From contig NC_090023.1 of assembly GCF_037176765.1 (NCBI RefSeq), positions 126,303,866 to 126,367,865 of the forward strand: a stretch of 64,000 nt of DNA, read 5' to 3'. This stretch comes from Anolis sagrei (Eukaryota > Chordata > Lepidosauria > Squamata > Anolidae). The notes beneath the pieces are model-generated. The model was given only the letters and a program-made list of their open reading frames with translations, was not told the origin of the DNA and did no database searches. A program made the position numbers and the translations under genes. Position 1 is the stretch's first letter. Every line of letters begins with the position of its first letter. This document shows positions 43,780-56,400 of the stretch, in pieces.

Positions 43780-43970
43780 ATAATTTCATTTGACAATTAA
43801 TATGTGACCTCACTTGTGGTTTTTGCATCACACAGTGTGCATGGCGGCCAGTAATCCTTTAATAAACAACATGCATCATCTTAATAATCATTTGTTGTAC
43901 ATAATTTAAAAAGGGATTTTGATACCTTGTGCAATGCTGCTAAAGTAATATCCAGGATTAACTTCTTGCG
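43780..43970. promoter_or_regulatory. Candidate conserved non-coding block
   Basis: Repeat-free, with TTGACAATTAATATGTGACC, TTTGCATCACACAG, GCCAGTAATCC and CATCTTAATAATCATTTG. Dense TAAT-type homeodomain motifs and no coding signal. Weak inference. Confidence 0.3.
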
Positions 43971-44407
43971 AGAGCCTTAACCCTCCCTAAAAGATGAGTA
44001 ACTAGCTTAGAGTAACTCCTTTCTTTGCTGTCTCTTCTATTGTTGTAATCTTCTTATAGTTAAAAAGTTTTCTCTAATACTTAGCCTAGATCAGCGGTAT
44101 TCACTCTCAGACCATAGACCACACACTACTGCATACAGCTGGCCTAGAATTTTTTTTTTTGTATTGGAGATTATGCTTTCATCACACATTCTTCTGCAGA
44201 GGAAAATCACAAAACCTAAAATTGTGTATATTATTGCATACACTTCAATGAGTTCTATTCACCAGGCACCATCCTATTTTTTGTATGATTCCCAGCCCTT
44301 GTAAATTGCTATTCTTATTTGGACTTTGGGTGAGATCCTGCCTCAAACTGGTTCCAGGATTTCTTATGTACACAACAAATCCACTTTCTTCAAAACTGGT
44401 TTGAAAC

Positions 44408-44698
44408 CTTTTTTCATGTCAGGAGTGACTTGAGAAACCGCAAGTCATTTCTGGTGTGAGAGAATTGGCTGTCTGCAAGGACATTGCTCAGGGGATGTCC
44501 GGATGTTCGATGTTTTACCATTCCAGATGTTTGCTATTTTACTGTCCTTGTGGGAGGCTTCTCTCATGTCCCCGCATGGGGAGCTGGAGCTGACAGAGAG
44601 AGCTCAGCCTGCTGTCCTTGGATTCGAACCACTGATGTGTCTGTCAGCAGTCTTGTCAGCACAAAGGTTTAACTCATTGTGCCACTGGGGGCTCCTGA
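44408..44698 (-). mobile_element. tRNA-derived SINE, complete, with target duplication
   Basis: On the minus strand it begins GGAGCCCCCAGTGGCACAAT (A-box region, plus 44671-44686), followed by a perfect B box GGTTCGAATCC (plus 44620-44630). It ends with a short A tail at 44408-44413. The flanks TTTGAAAC (44400-44407 and 44699-44706) are an 8-bp target duplication. The tRNA-like head supplies an internal RNA polymerase III promoter. This type is abundant in squamate genomes. Confidence 0.9.
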
Positions 44699-45523
44699 TT
44701 TGAAACTAACTTAAGTGATCAGTGTAGGTGAGGCCATATATGCTCATTTTAACATCATCAAGCCCCTTTAAACAGCACGAAACAGTAAGAACAATTATTA
44801 CATGAGGCAGCTGTAATACAATTGGACTATGAACATTTTAAACACAAGTCAGTCCAATTATTGAAAAACAAAGAAAGCAGAGGGGAAAATGCTACTTATG
44901 AGTACTGCTCCCCTCCACACACTAGAGAACAGCTTACAACTTGTCCTCTCTTGTCAATTTACCACTCTTCATAGCTGTAAAATTGAACAGCTCAACGATT
45001 ATACATATGCTAAATATGAAGAACAAATGAAATACTGATCCATATCATGCCCAGACATATTATATGATTAGCTCATACTGTTCACTGAGCAATACAGGTA
45101 GCTATGCAAAAACATTGTCCTTCTGCTTTCCGGTTCATTTAGATGACTCCTTTGATATTTTTTTCTTACAAACATCCTTAGATTGCTCCAATCTGATAAG
45201 ATGACTGAAACTTTCCTTAACATTCTACCGGTTGTTGGCTCCCACTGACTTTCGCTTTCGTCGCCTACTCGTTGCTACTACTTTTTGTGGTTGATTTTTA
45301 CTGTGGGTGGTAGCCTGTTCTGGTCCATGGAGGGTCCTGAAAAAGACCTTCCCCAAGTCCCATCTTGGGCAGACTCCAGGGGAAAGGAATCTGTGCTGTC
45401 ATCTATCATCACTGATTGGAGATAAGGCTTGAGTTCCTCCACACATCACAGGCAGATCCAAAGTGAGACCCTAAGCTTCACCAGCTGTTACTGCAGCTGA
45501 ATGTCAAGGCCTCTTGCTAGTGG

Positions 45524-46127
45524 TAGTGGTTCCCGGCCTGTGGTTCGTGAATCACCAGAGGTCCCCAAGAACTAAAATATAGCCTCACCATTACTACACC
45601 ATTGCAACAAGAGTGACTATTCTCACAAAACCTTCTTACAATGCCAAGGCAATGGGGATGTCGGGAGGGGGGAGGTTGACTACCCACAAAAGGGACAACA
45701 ACAAGCTTCCTGACTGCTGCTTTTCCACCTCCTCCCTCTCCGAGCGGAGCCATTTCATGTGGTGCATGGAAGCAGGGGCGACTTGGTGTCTTCGTTTTTA
45801 GGCCTGTTCCTTGAGTTATTTGGGGTGCTGATTCAGAAAACTGCATTGGTTAGATCACATCAACTCTAGATTATTAAGCATGGCTTTCTGTGGATGAGAA
45901 GATGGTGACTCCTGGATGGAATATGTTCTGTATCAGGAACTAGAGCTGATGTGGTCTATCCAACGCAATTTTTTGAATCAGCACCCCAAATTACCAAATC
46001 AAATTTAAAGTTGACCAAAAACTTATTTGTAACCCTTTCGGAACTAATGCTGGAGATTGGTCCCTGGTCAAAGTGGTCCCTGGTCAAGTGGTCCCTCGTA
46101 AAAAAAAAAAAAGGTTGGGAACTACTA
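45524..46127 (+). mobile_element. hAT-type non-autonomous element (CAGTGGTTCCCAACC type), about 600 bp
   Basis: Ends are TAGTGGTTCCCGGCCTG and GGTTGGGAACTACTA, same orientation as 11065-11452. The flanks GCTAGTGG/TGCTAATG are a worn 8-bp duplication. The middle includes GTTCTGTATCAGGAACTAG and CTGGTCAAAGTGGTCCCTGG, as in its sisters. Confidence 0.85.
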
Positions 46128-49100
46128 TGCTAATGTAAGGAACAGGGACAAGGAGCAAATCCCTGTCTGGAAACTTAGTGATACCAGAGTGTGCATTAAT
46201 GCTAAGCTTCTGGTGTGATCAGGTCAACAGAGGATCTAAGGGAATGGCATTTGGCCTACTGACCCAAAAGCTTCTTCACTGTGTTCATCAGAGAATGGAG
46301 CTCTAAAAAATTATCCAGATCATGTATTTGAGTTTTCCTCTTTCAGAGTTAAAATGCTTCTGTTGTTAGTCACTTGCTCCTTTCCTTAAATACCGAATGA
46401 AACATTTTGCTCTTCCTTTGCTTTTCAGCCATGTCATATTAGTACTTCCATTTTGTGGTTTTGCCTCCCCCGCACCCCTTGACTCCTACCTGCCTGCATG
46501 AAGTAACTAGAATCTGTTTCCTACAATTTGTTCTCAATGTATATACAAAACTCTCCCAGTGTGGCCATTCATGGCTTTGTCCAAAATTGAACTAGAACTG
46601 TTTTCAGATATTTCCTTTTTCAGAAGAGTCTAATTGTCTTCTGCTCCTTGTTCTTTTTCTTCTTTTTTAGATACTGTCCTACATTTTCTCCAATTTCCCA
46701 TCATTCTTATCTTCCTGAATCAAACTAGGAGTAATGGGGAAATCAAACAGAAAACTGAAAAGGATGCTTTTTTTTCACTCAAAAAAAGAAATAACGATAT
46801 TACTTATTCATCATGTTACTTCTTTATGGACAATAAATACTTCCTATTCAGTTTTTTTCTGGATGGAAAATCAAATCTACCCCATATTTCAGTTGTGTAC
46901 AAAGGACAAATATATTTCTTGAATCTCAAAACCAACTTCCTACATACAAAAGGAAAAATCCCTTCATCAGATCACCACAAATTGTATTTTACTACCATTA
47001 AGTGTTTCAGTTCATGTTCAAATACATATCTGAATGATATGATTCATGCTATATTTAAACCTTACTGAGGACATTGTTTCTTTCTGCTCATTTAGGTCGG
47101 TCCCATTGAATCATCTTTTGATTAATAAGTCAACACTCACAGCTACCCCATTTATCTAATTGGTAGACTCTATCTTGAACTACAGATAGGATTCAAGCCT
47201 AAGATAGTAATCAACACCTACCTGCATGGGTGTAAATCCCATTGTTCTCTTTTGTATTCAGTCTCATTGTAAGTCAATGATATTCACCTCTGATATAGAA
47301 TTCCACTGTGAAATTATTACTCCTACAGCAATGTGTCAACAATTAAATACTTTTTTGATATCAGTATAGGATTGGAGAATTGAATCCAAGCCAGATGTGA
47401 GAGTGATGTTAGACATCTTATAGGTCTGGACAACTGGGATGTCAAAGCAGGGTTCCTCCCATCCCGTGGCAGCCCCATTCAGACATCTGAAAATACTACA
47501 TGGTTGGAAGGGGACCTTATGGAGAAATATGTGGTGTGAAGGGAAGGGCAAACTGTTTTTGAATTGTGGGAATATAGCCCTTCTGTTCATGGAAGGTAGA
47601 TTTGGGATCCCAACCATACGCATCTAGTGTTGCCTGGGGGCGGCGGGGGGGGGGGGTCAAAAAGGAAAATGCATTCAAAAAGATAAAGCAGCCACTGTAG
47701 CAGCTCAGCAGATTAGAAGCTTCTAGTGCCAGCAGTAGAGCAACTGAGGACCCTTCCAAACAGGCCAAAAATCCAAGAGGAATTGGGATTTTAAATCACA
47801 CTTCCTCTCAGGATAGAGGCCACACAGCTGGCTTAAACCTCATGCTTTTGCAGATCACCAGGGTTGGGCATGGGCACTGCCAGCCTTCCCTTTCCTGCCT
47901 TCCATTTCCCCCTGCACTTACCGGGAAAAGACTCTGACAAAGCCTGGAGCCCTTTGCCCTTGGAACAGCTGAAGGAGGGCTTTGTGTGTGTGTGTGTGGG
48001 GGGGGGGGGGGTTCTCTTCCAATGACCTCTGTTGGTTTTTTTTTCCAGGGAGGAGGAACAGAGGCAAAGGCTGCAGACATGCATGGAAGGTTTCCTCTGT
48101 AAGTTGAGATGGAAATGGGGGGGAAGGGGGCAGGAGGGAGTCCAGACAGGGGGGAGAGAAGGAAAACACATGTGTTTCCATGACTACAGGGATACACAGG
48201 CATGAAAAGGTGTATGTTTCTCAGGAAGAAGTGAGTTTAAAGGGCAGCTTTTAAACATGTGTTTTCCAACCTTTAACTTGATTCTTCCTGGTTCCTCCTG
48301 CATTTGGGATAAACATCATTTAGCCAGCCCCTCTTTTAACCTGGGCTATAATGCATGTGTAAAAGGGCCCTGAGCTTAGCCAGTGCAGGAGCAAAGTCAA
48401 GCTTTAGAAGTTACAAAATACTTTGTTCAAAGAACTACATCTCTACATAGGAAGGTTACAGGGTCTAGATATCTAACTAAATAACTCACAGCAGACATAT
48501 TGCCTCTCCATGTTCACAGGAGAAGGACAAAAGAAGAAAACTTGGAGGACTTGGGGGCTTGTTTTATGCTCAGAAAAGAGATGTGTCCCTGAGAAATATC
48601 AGTCTAACATGAAAGGTGATAGGAGGAGGAACAGGGTGACAGAGAGACAGAGAGGCCAATGAGGGAAGGGCTTTTCCCTACCAACTAACCTATCTGCCTA
48701 TCTACTCCTTGATGAGGACTACAAACTTGTGCAGGATGTGGTTGAGTTCCAACATTTATGTGGATCCAAAATGGGAGACAGCAGCTATAAACTTTCCTTA
48801 TGGTGAACCGCTCTTTTTTGTAATGCCAAGGGAGGAGTGGGATGATCTCATTCCTTCCTTTCCTGGAAACAAACCCCACGTCAAGTATTGGCTGATGCCA
48901 GTTTTCCTCATGTTCAGTTGGTAACCTTTGGTGACTCCAGCAAAAAAGAAAGAAGAACGGGAATTAATACAGCCACCTAGGTTGATTGTCTTATCGTTGA
49001 AACACTTCTTATTGCCGTATAACACTGTCAATTCAAGATCAAATTAAGGCATATGTCTGCTCTACTTTTCATTGCTTTTTGTTTCTCTGTCAGGATATTA

Positions 49101-49727
49101 ATGACTTGAGACAGCTAACTTGCTCTATAGGCAAGAAACTACTGAACCTGCTGAATTTCTGCCCCTTACAACTCGTGTCAGCATCAGCCAGACCAGAAGA
49201 TATTAGAACCCTAGAAGCAGTATTACCAAAACCAGGAACGGTGTCCCCAAAGTGCAGTGAAATCCACTGCATCCTTGGCATACATGCTATTTGAATAAAT
49301 ACTTTTCATTGTACTATTTCATATTCTTCAGTTATTCCTGCTGACCACATGACAGTCCCTACTTTATAGTACTTCTCCCTGGCAAATCAGTACTCATATT
49401 TGGTTAAAATTTACACGTGCATAGGGGGAAACCTACGTCCTATCAGGTGTTGCTGAACCTTGGCCATTGCCTGTACCAGCTGGGGCTGATGGAAGGTGAA
49501 ATATGATTTTCCTCCAGGTAGTTGACTCCCTGCCATTTCACATGTTGCAACTAGAGAGGTTTATACCGAACTGTTGATAAGCTATCGTATTACAATTATA
49601 TGTGTTATTCAAATAGCACACATTTAATCTGAAGAGCAAACACACACTTGGCTTCTGTGCTACTGGAGGAAAGGCTACTGTAAAGTTAAGAAACAGAATA
49701 GATGTGAATAACATGGGGTAGAATAAT
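46128..49727. other. Non-coding DNA, possible worn DNA transposon
   Basis: No gene recognised. G runs at 47641-47656 and 48000-48011, the latter next to (TG)n. A stretch about 47749-48372 begins GGACCCTTCCAAACAGGCC and ends GTGTAAAAGGGCCCTGA, which could be the inverted ends of an old DNA element, but no clear target duplication was found. Confidence 0.35.
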
Positions 49728-50345
49728 GGAATCACAGAATCATGGATTTGTAAGAGACCATAAGTCATCTAGTCCAACCCCCTGCCATGCAGGAATACAC
49801 AAAGCATTAGTAGATGGTCATCCAGCCCCCACTAAAAACCACAAATGGAGCCTTCATTACACCCCCAAGGTAGCATTCTCTACAATTGAACAGCTCTTAC
49901 TATCAGGAAGTTCTTCCTAATATTCAGGTAGACTCTCTTTTTCCTGTTTTATTAATCCATTACCCTTACCCTTTGCCCTAAACTAGAATAGAAACAAGCC
50001 TGCTCCATCTTTAATATGATATACTTTCAAATATTTAAACATGGCTATCATGTCTCCTTTTAACCTTCTCTTCTCCAAGATAAACATAACCAGCTCCTTA
50101 AGCCACTCCCCATAAGACTTGGCTTCCAGACTTTTACTATTTTGGTTGCCAGTCTCTGAACATGTTCCAACTTGTCAATATGCTTCATTAATTGCGGTGC
50201 CTAGAACTGGTCACCATATTCCAGATGGGGTCTGACTAAAGAGGAGCAGAGTGGTACTATTACTTCCCTTGACATTATGCTTCTATTGGTGCAGTCTAAA
50301 ATTTCTTTGACTGTTTTAGCTGCTGCATCACACTGCTGACTCACA
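49728..50345 (-). mobile_element. CR1 LINE, 3' part
   Basis: Reading inverted, it covers the CR1 ORF2 end and 3' UTR: CACACTGCTGACTCACAAGG at the right, GCACCTAGAACTGG-like (GTGCCTAGAACTGGTCACC), CTATCATGTCTCCTTTTAAC, AGGAAGTTCTTCCTAATATT and CATCTAGTCCAACCCCCTGC. It terminates at GAATCACAGAATCATGG. Unlike the CR1/L3-type elements it has no (AAAT)n tail. The frame is decayed. Confidence 0.92.
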
Positions 50346-51154
50346 AGGTTGGGAACTTCCAACCTTCCATGCTCTAGCTATCATCAGCCCTCAGCCAAAA
50401 TGGCCAATGTTTAGAGTTGGTGTCAACTGAAATGCAACAATACATTGAGAGTCATAGGTGATCCATGTTTAGAGATCACAGCAGAATTTGAAAAAGTTAT
50501 TTTTTGGAGTATGATTCTGGAAGCTGTCATCCAGAAAAGGAACTTTTTCAAACTATGGTCCATGCAGTTTTAGGTGTGTGTCGTGGGAGAAACCAGTATG
50601 AGAAATAGAGATGTTGCAAGGGGTTCAATGTTTTTATAATTACAGTACTGCAAAATATGCAATACTGCATTCTGGAATCAAAACTACCAACATTGCCAAA
50701 GAGCTTCATGGGTGGAGGAGAAACAGAAGCCAGTGGTGCCTGAAGTGTCACGTGACTCATGAGCTAGACTTGGACTTAGGCTATTTTCCCATGTAACACT
50801 AGCAAGTACATTTTGAGATGCCATAGGCCACAATTAAAGATCTAATTGAGATTTGCACATTCGCTGCGGTTTGGAAATGGGTAATATTAATAACCAGCAC
50901 TTTATATGCTGCATTCCGAATGTTCAAGCATTCTTGAGGCATTATGTCAACAACCCTGCCAAGAGGAAGTAAAATGGGTCTGGAGTGTTGATGACAGGGA
51001 AGCATGCCCTGAAAGGGGGATCAGGATATGCACTACTACTGGATCAAGGCAAGGCTATAGAAAACCCTCCTGAGGAAGCCTGGCCTAGCCCTCGTTTTTT
51101 TGTCCGAGCAAATACCTTTTTAAAATTCAAACAGATCTTGACAGCTGATGTGCT

Positions 51155-51352
51155 CATGAAGGGGCTTTTAATTGCTGGATGCTGTACTTCATATTGCTGT
51201 ACTTTAAAGCCAATTGTGTTATAATATTATAACCTGGGTCATTGTACTGTGGTAATGTTTTTGTATGTTTTACTGTCTGCCTTTTTAAAAAGTTAACCTA
51301 AGTGTGAGCTGCCTTCCTACTCTTTAAAGAAAGATGGGCCTTCTAATAAATA
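51155..51352 (+). mobile_element. Old CR1/L2-type LINE 3' end
   Basis: CAGCTGATGTGCTCATGAAG, TTTTGTATGTTTTACTGTC, GTGTGAGCTGCCTTCC and AAATAAGCTGG resemble the decayed 3' UTR end of a CR1/L2-type element. It abuts the BovB fragment. Confidence 0.45.
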
Positions 51353-51615
51353 AGCTGGTGCCTGGACCAGTCCAGCCAGAGCTCTCTGTTGGCCATCGCC
51401 TCCCCCAGCTCCTTCAAGGTCAAGCCAGTTACTTCAAGGATAACATCCATCCATCTTGTCCTTGGTTGGCCTCTCTTCCTTTTTCCTTCCATTTTCCCCA
51501 GCATCATTATCTTCTCCAGGCTATCCTGTCTTCTCATTATGTGGCCAAAGTACTTCCTCTTTGCTTTTAATATTCTTCCCTCCAGTGAGCATTTGGGCAT
51601 TATTTCCTGGATAAT
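51353..51615 (-). mobile_element. RTE-BovB 3' fragment
   Basis: The minus strand encodes MPKCSLEGRILKAKRKYFGH, IMRRQDSLEKIMMLGKMEGK and LTLKELGEAMANRELW. The part upstream is missing. The frame is open for about 80 codons, so it is a relatively young fragment. Confidence 0.9.
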
Positions 51616-53124
51616 AGACTTGTTTGTTCTAGGCTTGTGCCTAGGAGGAATAAAAAAACTAAAGTCTCTCTACCTCTAGGAACACTTCATTAGAAAAACT
51701 TCCCAATAGAAGTCTTATCTATAGTCCTAGTTACCCACAACAAGACCACTTGCTTAGCACGCCAAGAGAGATGGCTCAAGTATTTCAAGGAATAATCACA
51801 CATATTTACATCACTGTGACAGTGCCTTTCACGTGGGCTCACAAACTGTTCTGGACTAGAGTGAAGTGGCTGAAAATACTAGCAAGGTTCAAAGAGTTTC
51901 CAGGTGCCAGGAGGTCTGTAAGACCAGGTCCGCTATAACATAGGAAAAGAAGCATCACCAAAGAATAAGCAAGGATTTCCAACCTACATGTCTTCCCTAG
52001 AGCTCAGCAGAAGCTTAGAACATAGTGACTTACCAAAGGCCACCTAATGAACTTATGAATAAGTGAGATCATGGATTTCCTGTTCTTGAGCTCATGCTCC
52101 CAACTACTTTATTACAAATAAGTAGGATGTTCCATGTTTATCAGAGAATCATGTTGATTGGAGCCCACCATATGGGGCCATCTCCCCATATTAGATCAGG
52201 TAGGCTCCCAATATCTATTGCCAGTTGATGGGCATTTTCTTGATTGTCAATCCCTAGTGATGTTACTGGTTTTAATGAAACATTTGCATTGTTTCATTAT
52301 TCTTTTGTTGTTTTATTATCAGATTGTGTAGTGGTTTCTGTGCTTCAGTACTGGAATACTGTAAACTACTTGGAGATGTTGGGAGAATGAAACATGTCAA
52401 AGAGATGTCTTAATAAATAAACTTCAGTAAAGACATCACATTAGAGTGAGAAAACAATACCACCCATGGTGATGATGCATGTGTAGAATTAATCTTTCCT
52501 TCTTCCTCTTCCAGTTCATGATTATGACTGCAATTATGATTCTGTTTTGCTTTTCTTCTGGGACACTTACATCAGTTTACATAAAGTTCCCAGGCCTCAT
52601 CCATACAAAACAGTGTCTAATTCTAACACTTACCTTTATGTTGGGTTAGGTCGACTTACATCCCAAGTCATCCTTCTTTCATGCACAATGCAGTATTCTC
52701 ATACGAACTTCCGATCCTGTTTTTAAGGCACAGAATATTATATTTGGATGTTAATAATGTGTTGAAGTACAATTGACAAGGAGAGATGAAGTATTTCTAT
52801 CATTTACATTTCAAAGCCAACACAAGACAATATACACCTCTGAAGCAACTGCTTGAACTTGTTTATCTCAAAGATTCATGAGAGAAAAAGGCAGTTGAAT
52901 TAAAGAACTTCATTATACCTAACTAGGTGTGGCATATTAACTCCCTTTTTTGCGTAACTTGTAGACATTATCAGACAACATTATAATTAATGTGCATTGA
53001 TATGGCAATGCACTCACCAAAGAAGTATTATGGAAACTGACAGCATGATTCCCAGAGGAGCAAGGTTTATCAAAACAAAAGTGGCAGCACTCTGTTCTTT
53101 GGTCTACTGGGTATTGTCCCCTAG
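51616..53124. other. Non-coding DNA with a worn LINE end
   Basis: At 52330-52430 GAATACTGTAAACTACTTGG and GTCTTAATAAATAAAC resemble an old CR1/L2-type 3' terminus. The rest is unassigned. Confidence 0.4.
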
Positions 53125-53640
53125 TTATAAAGAAAAATTGTTGTTAACTGCCTTCAAGTTGACTTCAACTTATGGTGAAACTATGAATTAGAGATCTCAA
53201 GGGACCTCTAGAGCATGGGTCCACTTTAAACTCGGTTGCTGCCTCCTGCAGAATTCTGGGACTTATAGTTCAGGGAGAGGCCTTTATACTGCTCAGCTAG
53301 ACAAGTCCTGCACCTCACTAAACTACAAACACCAAAATCTTGCAGGAGGCAGCAACCAGGTTTAAAGTGTATCCATGCTCTAGCGTGATGAGGCATCAAG
53401 TCAGCCTATCCTCAACAGGCCTGTTCAGGTCTTGGAGTTTTCCTTGATTGTGTCCATTCATCTGAAATGCCATCTTCCTCTTGCCCTCCACCTTGCCAAG
53501 TGCTATCGTCTTTCCTAGAGAGTCATCTCTCCTTGTGATATGGTCAAAGTATAACAGTCTCAGTTTAGTCATCTTGGCTTTTAGTGAGAGTTCAGGACTG
53601 ATTAGTTCTAGGACCAAGAAAAGGGAAGGCCATTCTAGAA
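53125..53640 (-). mobile_element. Divergent RTE-type LINE fragment interrupted by a MITE
   Basis: The right part encodes, on the minus strand, LSLKAKMTKLRLLYFDHITR and RDDSLGKTIALGKVEGKRKM, aligning with the BovB stretch LEAKMKYFGHIMRRxxxLEK but clearly divergent. The left part (GTTGTTAACTGCCTTCAAG, CTTATGGTGAAACTATGAA) appears to be the 3' end of the same element. A MITE at 53208-53383 separates them. Confidence 0.65.
53208..53383. mobile_element. MITE with 24-bp inverted ends
   Basis: Left CTAGAGCATGGGTCCACTTT pairs with right AAAGTGTATCCATGCTCTAG over about 24 bp with two mismatches. Inner arms (GTTGCTGCCTCCTGCA mirrored by TGCAGGAGGCAGCAAC) extend the hairpin. The terminal CTAG may include a TA duplication, which would suggest a Tc1/mariner-type element. 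Confidence 0.8.
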
Positions 53641-54164
53641 AAGGGAAGGTCACATGGAGCACCATGTGATTACATTTATGTTATCTTTGGAGGAGACATG
53701 GCCAATGCTGTTAAATAGGAACAGGGAATGTGCAGCCTCTCTGGGTGATACTGAATGGTACTTTTTATCCTTCTCTGTGAAATGTCCTGTTATACTTCAC
53801 CAAGGCTATGCTTACTACAGTTGTTGAAAATTACAGTCTGACAACATTTGAAAGGTTAAACGTTCTTCAATTGTGAGGCGGGGGTGGGGGGTGGGGGGAT
53901 AGGAAGATTATAAGTCTCAGCAAGGTGAAAGAATGTCACAAATTACAGTCTTGTCTACTTTGTCTCAAAGATAGACAACTTATACCATTGCTGTAAAATG
54001 GCATATTTGCAAGAGATTGCCCTGCAGATTCAGCAACCATGGTAGAAATAATAGCAAGATCCTACTGCAATATCCAGACTTTAACATGACTAGGTTGCTT
54101 TTGTCATAGCAGATTTTGAACCCGAACAAAAATAAAACTTCTTTGATTCAATTGTTGTGCTCTC

Positions 54165-54665
54165 TGTACCTTACTTACTTAGGCGATCCCTCGTTGGACG
54201 AGTAAGATGGTCTTCCATCATGGGTTTCCTTGTGGGTCCGCATGTGGCTGTGGAGCCCTATTCTTGCTCTGCATCTTCTTCCGCAGTGAGGGCATTGGTT
54301 TCCAGGTGGAAGGCGGTCCCGGTCGGGGTTGGCTTGACGCCCCTTCCTCCTGGCACGTTTCTCTCTTTCACCCTCCACTCGTGCCTCCTCGAATTCTGCA
54401 GCACTGCTGGTCACAGCTGACCTCCAGCTGGAGCGCTCAAGGGCCAGGGCCTCCCTCTCTGTACCAAAAGGATAGGACTAAGACCGCTGCCTGCAGAACC
54501 AGGTTTGCATCTCCCCTCTTCCCCAGGGCACCGCCTGATTCGCATTGTGGCAAATCAGGCAATGCCCAGTGGGGGGTGGGGCTTACCCCCATTATCTCAA
54601 AGGCAACACAGGAAGCCTCCCATGTTGCCACCACTGCAGCATGCACCAGATCATCTATAATTTTA
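54165..54665 (-). mobile_element. LINE fragment encoding a C2H2 zinc-finger end, perhaps R4-type
   Basis: The minus strand encodes QCPHCGRRCRARIGLHSHMR THKET, a single finger with Cys-x2-Cys and His-x3-His, followed by KETHDGRPSYSSNEGSPK and a stop. It ends at a TAAGTAAGTAA-like tail. Such a finger at the C-terminus followed by a short repeat tail is typical of some non-LTR LINEs. Assignment to R4 is tentative. The upstream minus-strand frame (PDLPQCESGGALGKRGD) is broken. Confidence 0.5.
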
Positions 54666-55206
54666 TGATGGAGTTTTGCCAGAACTAGTTCAACATTGTC
54701 TGATGGGTGCTGGTGGGCTCCATTGTAAAACTACTGAAAATCCAGCACATGCCACCAAAACTAAGCTTGTCTAATTACGCAATAGGATAGGTTATAAAGA
54801 TGCAGAGCTTGGGAAGTTTGACTTTTGAACTCCAAGCCCCGGATTCCTGTAGTCAACACAAACAAAACTATGACAGATAAATGCTAGAAAGACATTCTTG
54901 AAAGGGACCAAAAGGTTGGTTGGGGAATTATTCTTAATGCAACAGGGCTGCTTTCTAATCAATCAAATACAGATGTTCTCTGGCAAATACATATGTTTCC
55001 TACTGTCTGCTACTCACAAAGAAGGCAAGCCCATGGCATTTATTACCCATAATAAAGGTCTATGGTGTCTGCCCCACACAGTTGCACAAACAGAATCCAC
55101 CTGGACTAGCAGTTTAATCTTACCTTGACACTAGTGATAGGAGAGTGTTTTCATTCCATTTGAGATTTACAGACTTGCTTAGAAGGTATGTTGTTTGGAA
55201 AATACA
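54666..55206. other. Non-coding DNA
   Basis: No gene or recognised repeat. Confidence 0.4.
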
Positions 55207-55262
55207 GATTGGGTTGTTGTAGGTTTTTCGGGCTGTATGGCCACATTCTAGAAGGACTTGAA
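55207..55262 (-). mobile_element. Short copy of dispersed repeat 'P'
   Basis: GGGTTGTTGTAGGTTTTTCG, GGCTGTATGGCCACATTC and TAGAAGGACTTGAAGC match the middle of 5883-6003. Confidence 0.55.
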
Positions 55263-55487
55263 GCAAATACAGATTTTTTCCAACAATAAAAGAAAATGAC
55301 TAAGAGGATTAAAGCAGTTGTCCCATTCACACCAATTTATACCTGCCCTCTTTGAATCAGCCATTCCACCCTGACTATTGGCAGGGCCGGCCAGTCATGG
55401 AGAAAGGTTTTGGAAGATTATACCACTCTGTGTCCAAAGCTGGTTTTGCCCTATGAACCATAGCACACCTTTTTGTGAATTTACTAG

Positions 55488-55488
<1 letters not shown>

Positions 55489-55524
<36 letters not shown>

Positions 55525-55640
55525 TAAAACTTTATTTCTAGACCGCCCTCCCCAGAAGGACTCAGAGTGGTTTACACATAAAAAGGAAAACATTCAGTGT
55601 CTCAAAATAGGTCCCAGAAACAACACAAGGCAATGGCAGT
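55489..55640 (-). mobile_element. CR1/L3-type LINE 3' end with (AAT)n
   Basis: (AAT)n at 55489-55525, then CTTTATTTCTAGACCGCCC and GACTCAGAGTGGTTTACAC, the inverted 3' terminus of a CR1/L3-type LINE. It retains part of the outer stem with wobble pairs. Confidence 0.75.
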
Positions 55641-56312
55641 GGCAGCTGGTAACTGAGTGGTAAATACATTCTAGATGTTAATCCAGCCTTCCAAGGGGCT
55701 CTTCCAGATGCTGAACCCCATTTCTAACTAGGACAAATACCTTGGATAGATCTTTGAAAGCTAGACAAAATCTGGAAGGAATTCCCTACTCTCCTGAAAT
55801 GGGAAACACCAGAGGTTCCTAATTCAATCCCCACGTTTTAAATAGATTATAGCCCACCTGACAAAGAGTAAATTCTAATCTGAGTATGTAGGATCTTTCT
55901 GCAACAAGGATTCAAATTCTAAATTCTGAGGTGGAAAGGTACTATAGCACAGCCTGAGGACTTACTTTAGATTTCTTATGCACTCTATCTGTTTTATCAA
56001 ATTAGATCTTTTCATTGAAAGCACAAAGCCAAAACAAGGAACATAGGATTGTAGAGAATACACTAATCAGTTTCTTTGACTTTTGGGGTAGTATCAGGGT
56101 ACTGAACCTATCTTCAGCTACAAGAAACTCTATGTTTGACTGTCTCAGCAGCTCTTTCTGAAGAGGACAACATGTCTTTTTAAGAGGTGCAAAAATACTT
56201 TATGCACACGCACCTTGAGAAATGTCTTATCAGACTGATAATTTCAACGTTCAGTAAATTTGATTTATTGTAAGCCAGTGTCAGTACACTTCATGTATTT
56301 AAATAGATTTAA

Positions 56313-56400
56313 CAACAACAACAATGGTTTTATTTCTTGCCCACCTCTCCTCACAGCTTGAGACAGGTTACATTATATTCCAAAAGGAAACAATACCAAT
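56313..56400 (-). mobile_element. CR1-type LINE 3' end
   Basis: (AAC)n, then GGTTTTATTTCTTGCCCACC and AGCTTGAGACAGGTTACATT, a worn inverted 3' terminus. Confidence 0.5.

Noticed and set aside
44408-44698. Functional tRNA gene from the B box GGTTCGAATCC
   Set aside because: The head is SINE-like with a 3' body, A tail and target duplication, and does not fold as a full tRNA by eye.
46634-47068. 144-codon plus-strand frame as a host gene
   Set aside because: AT-rich chance frame with no recognisable motif or coding bias.
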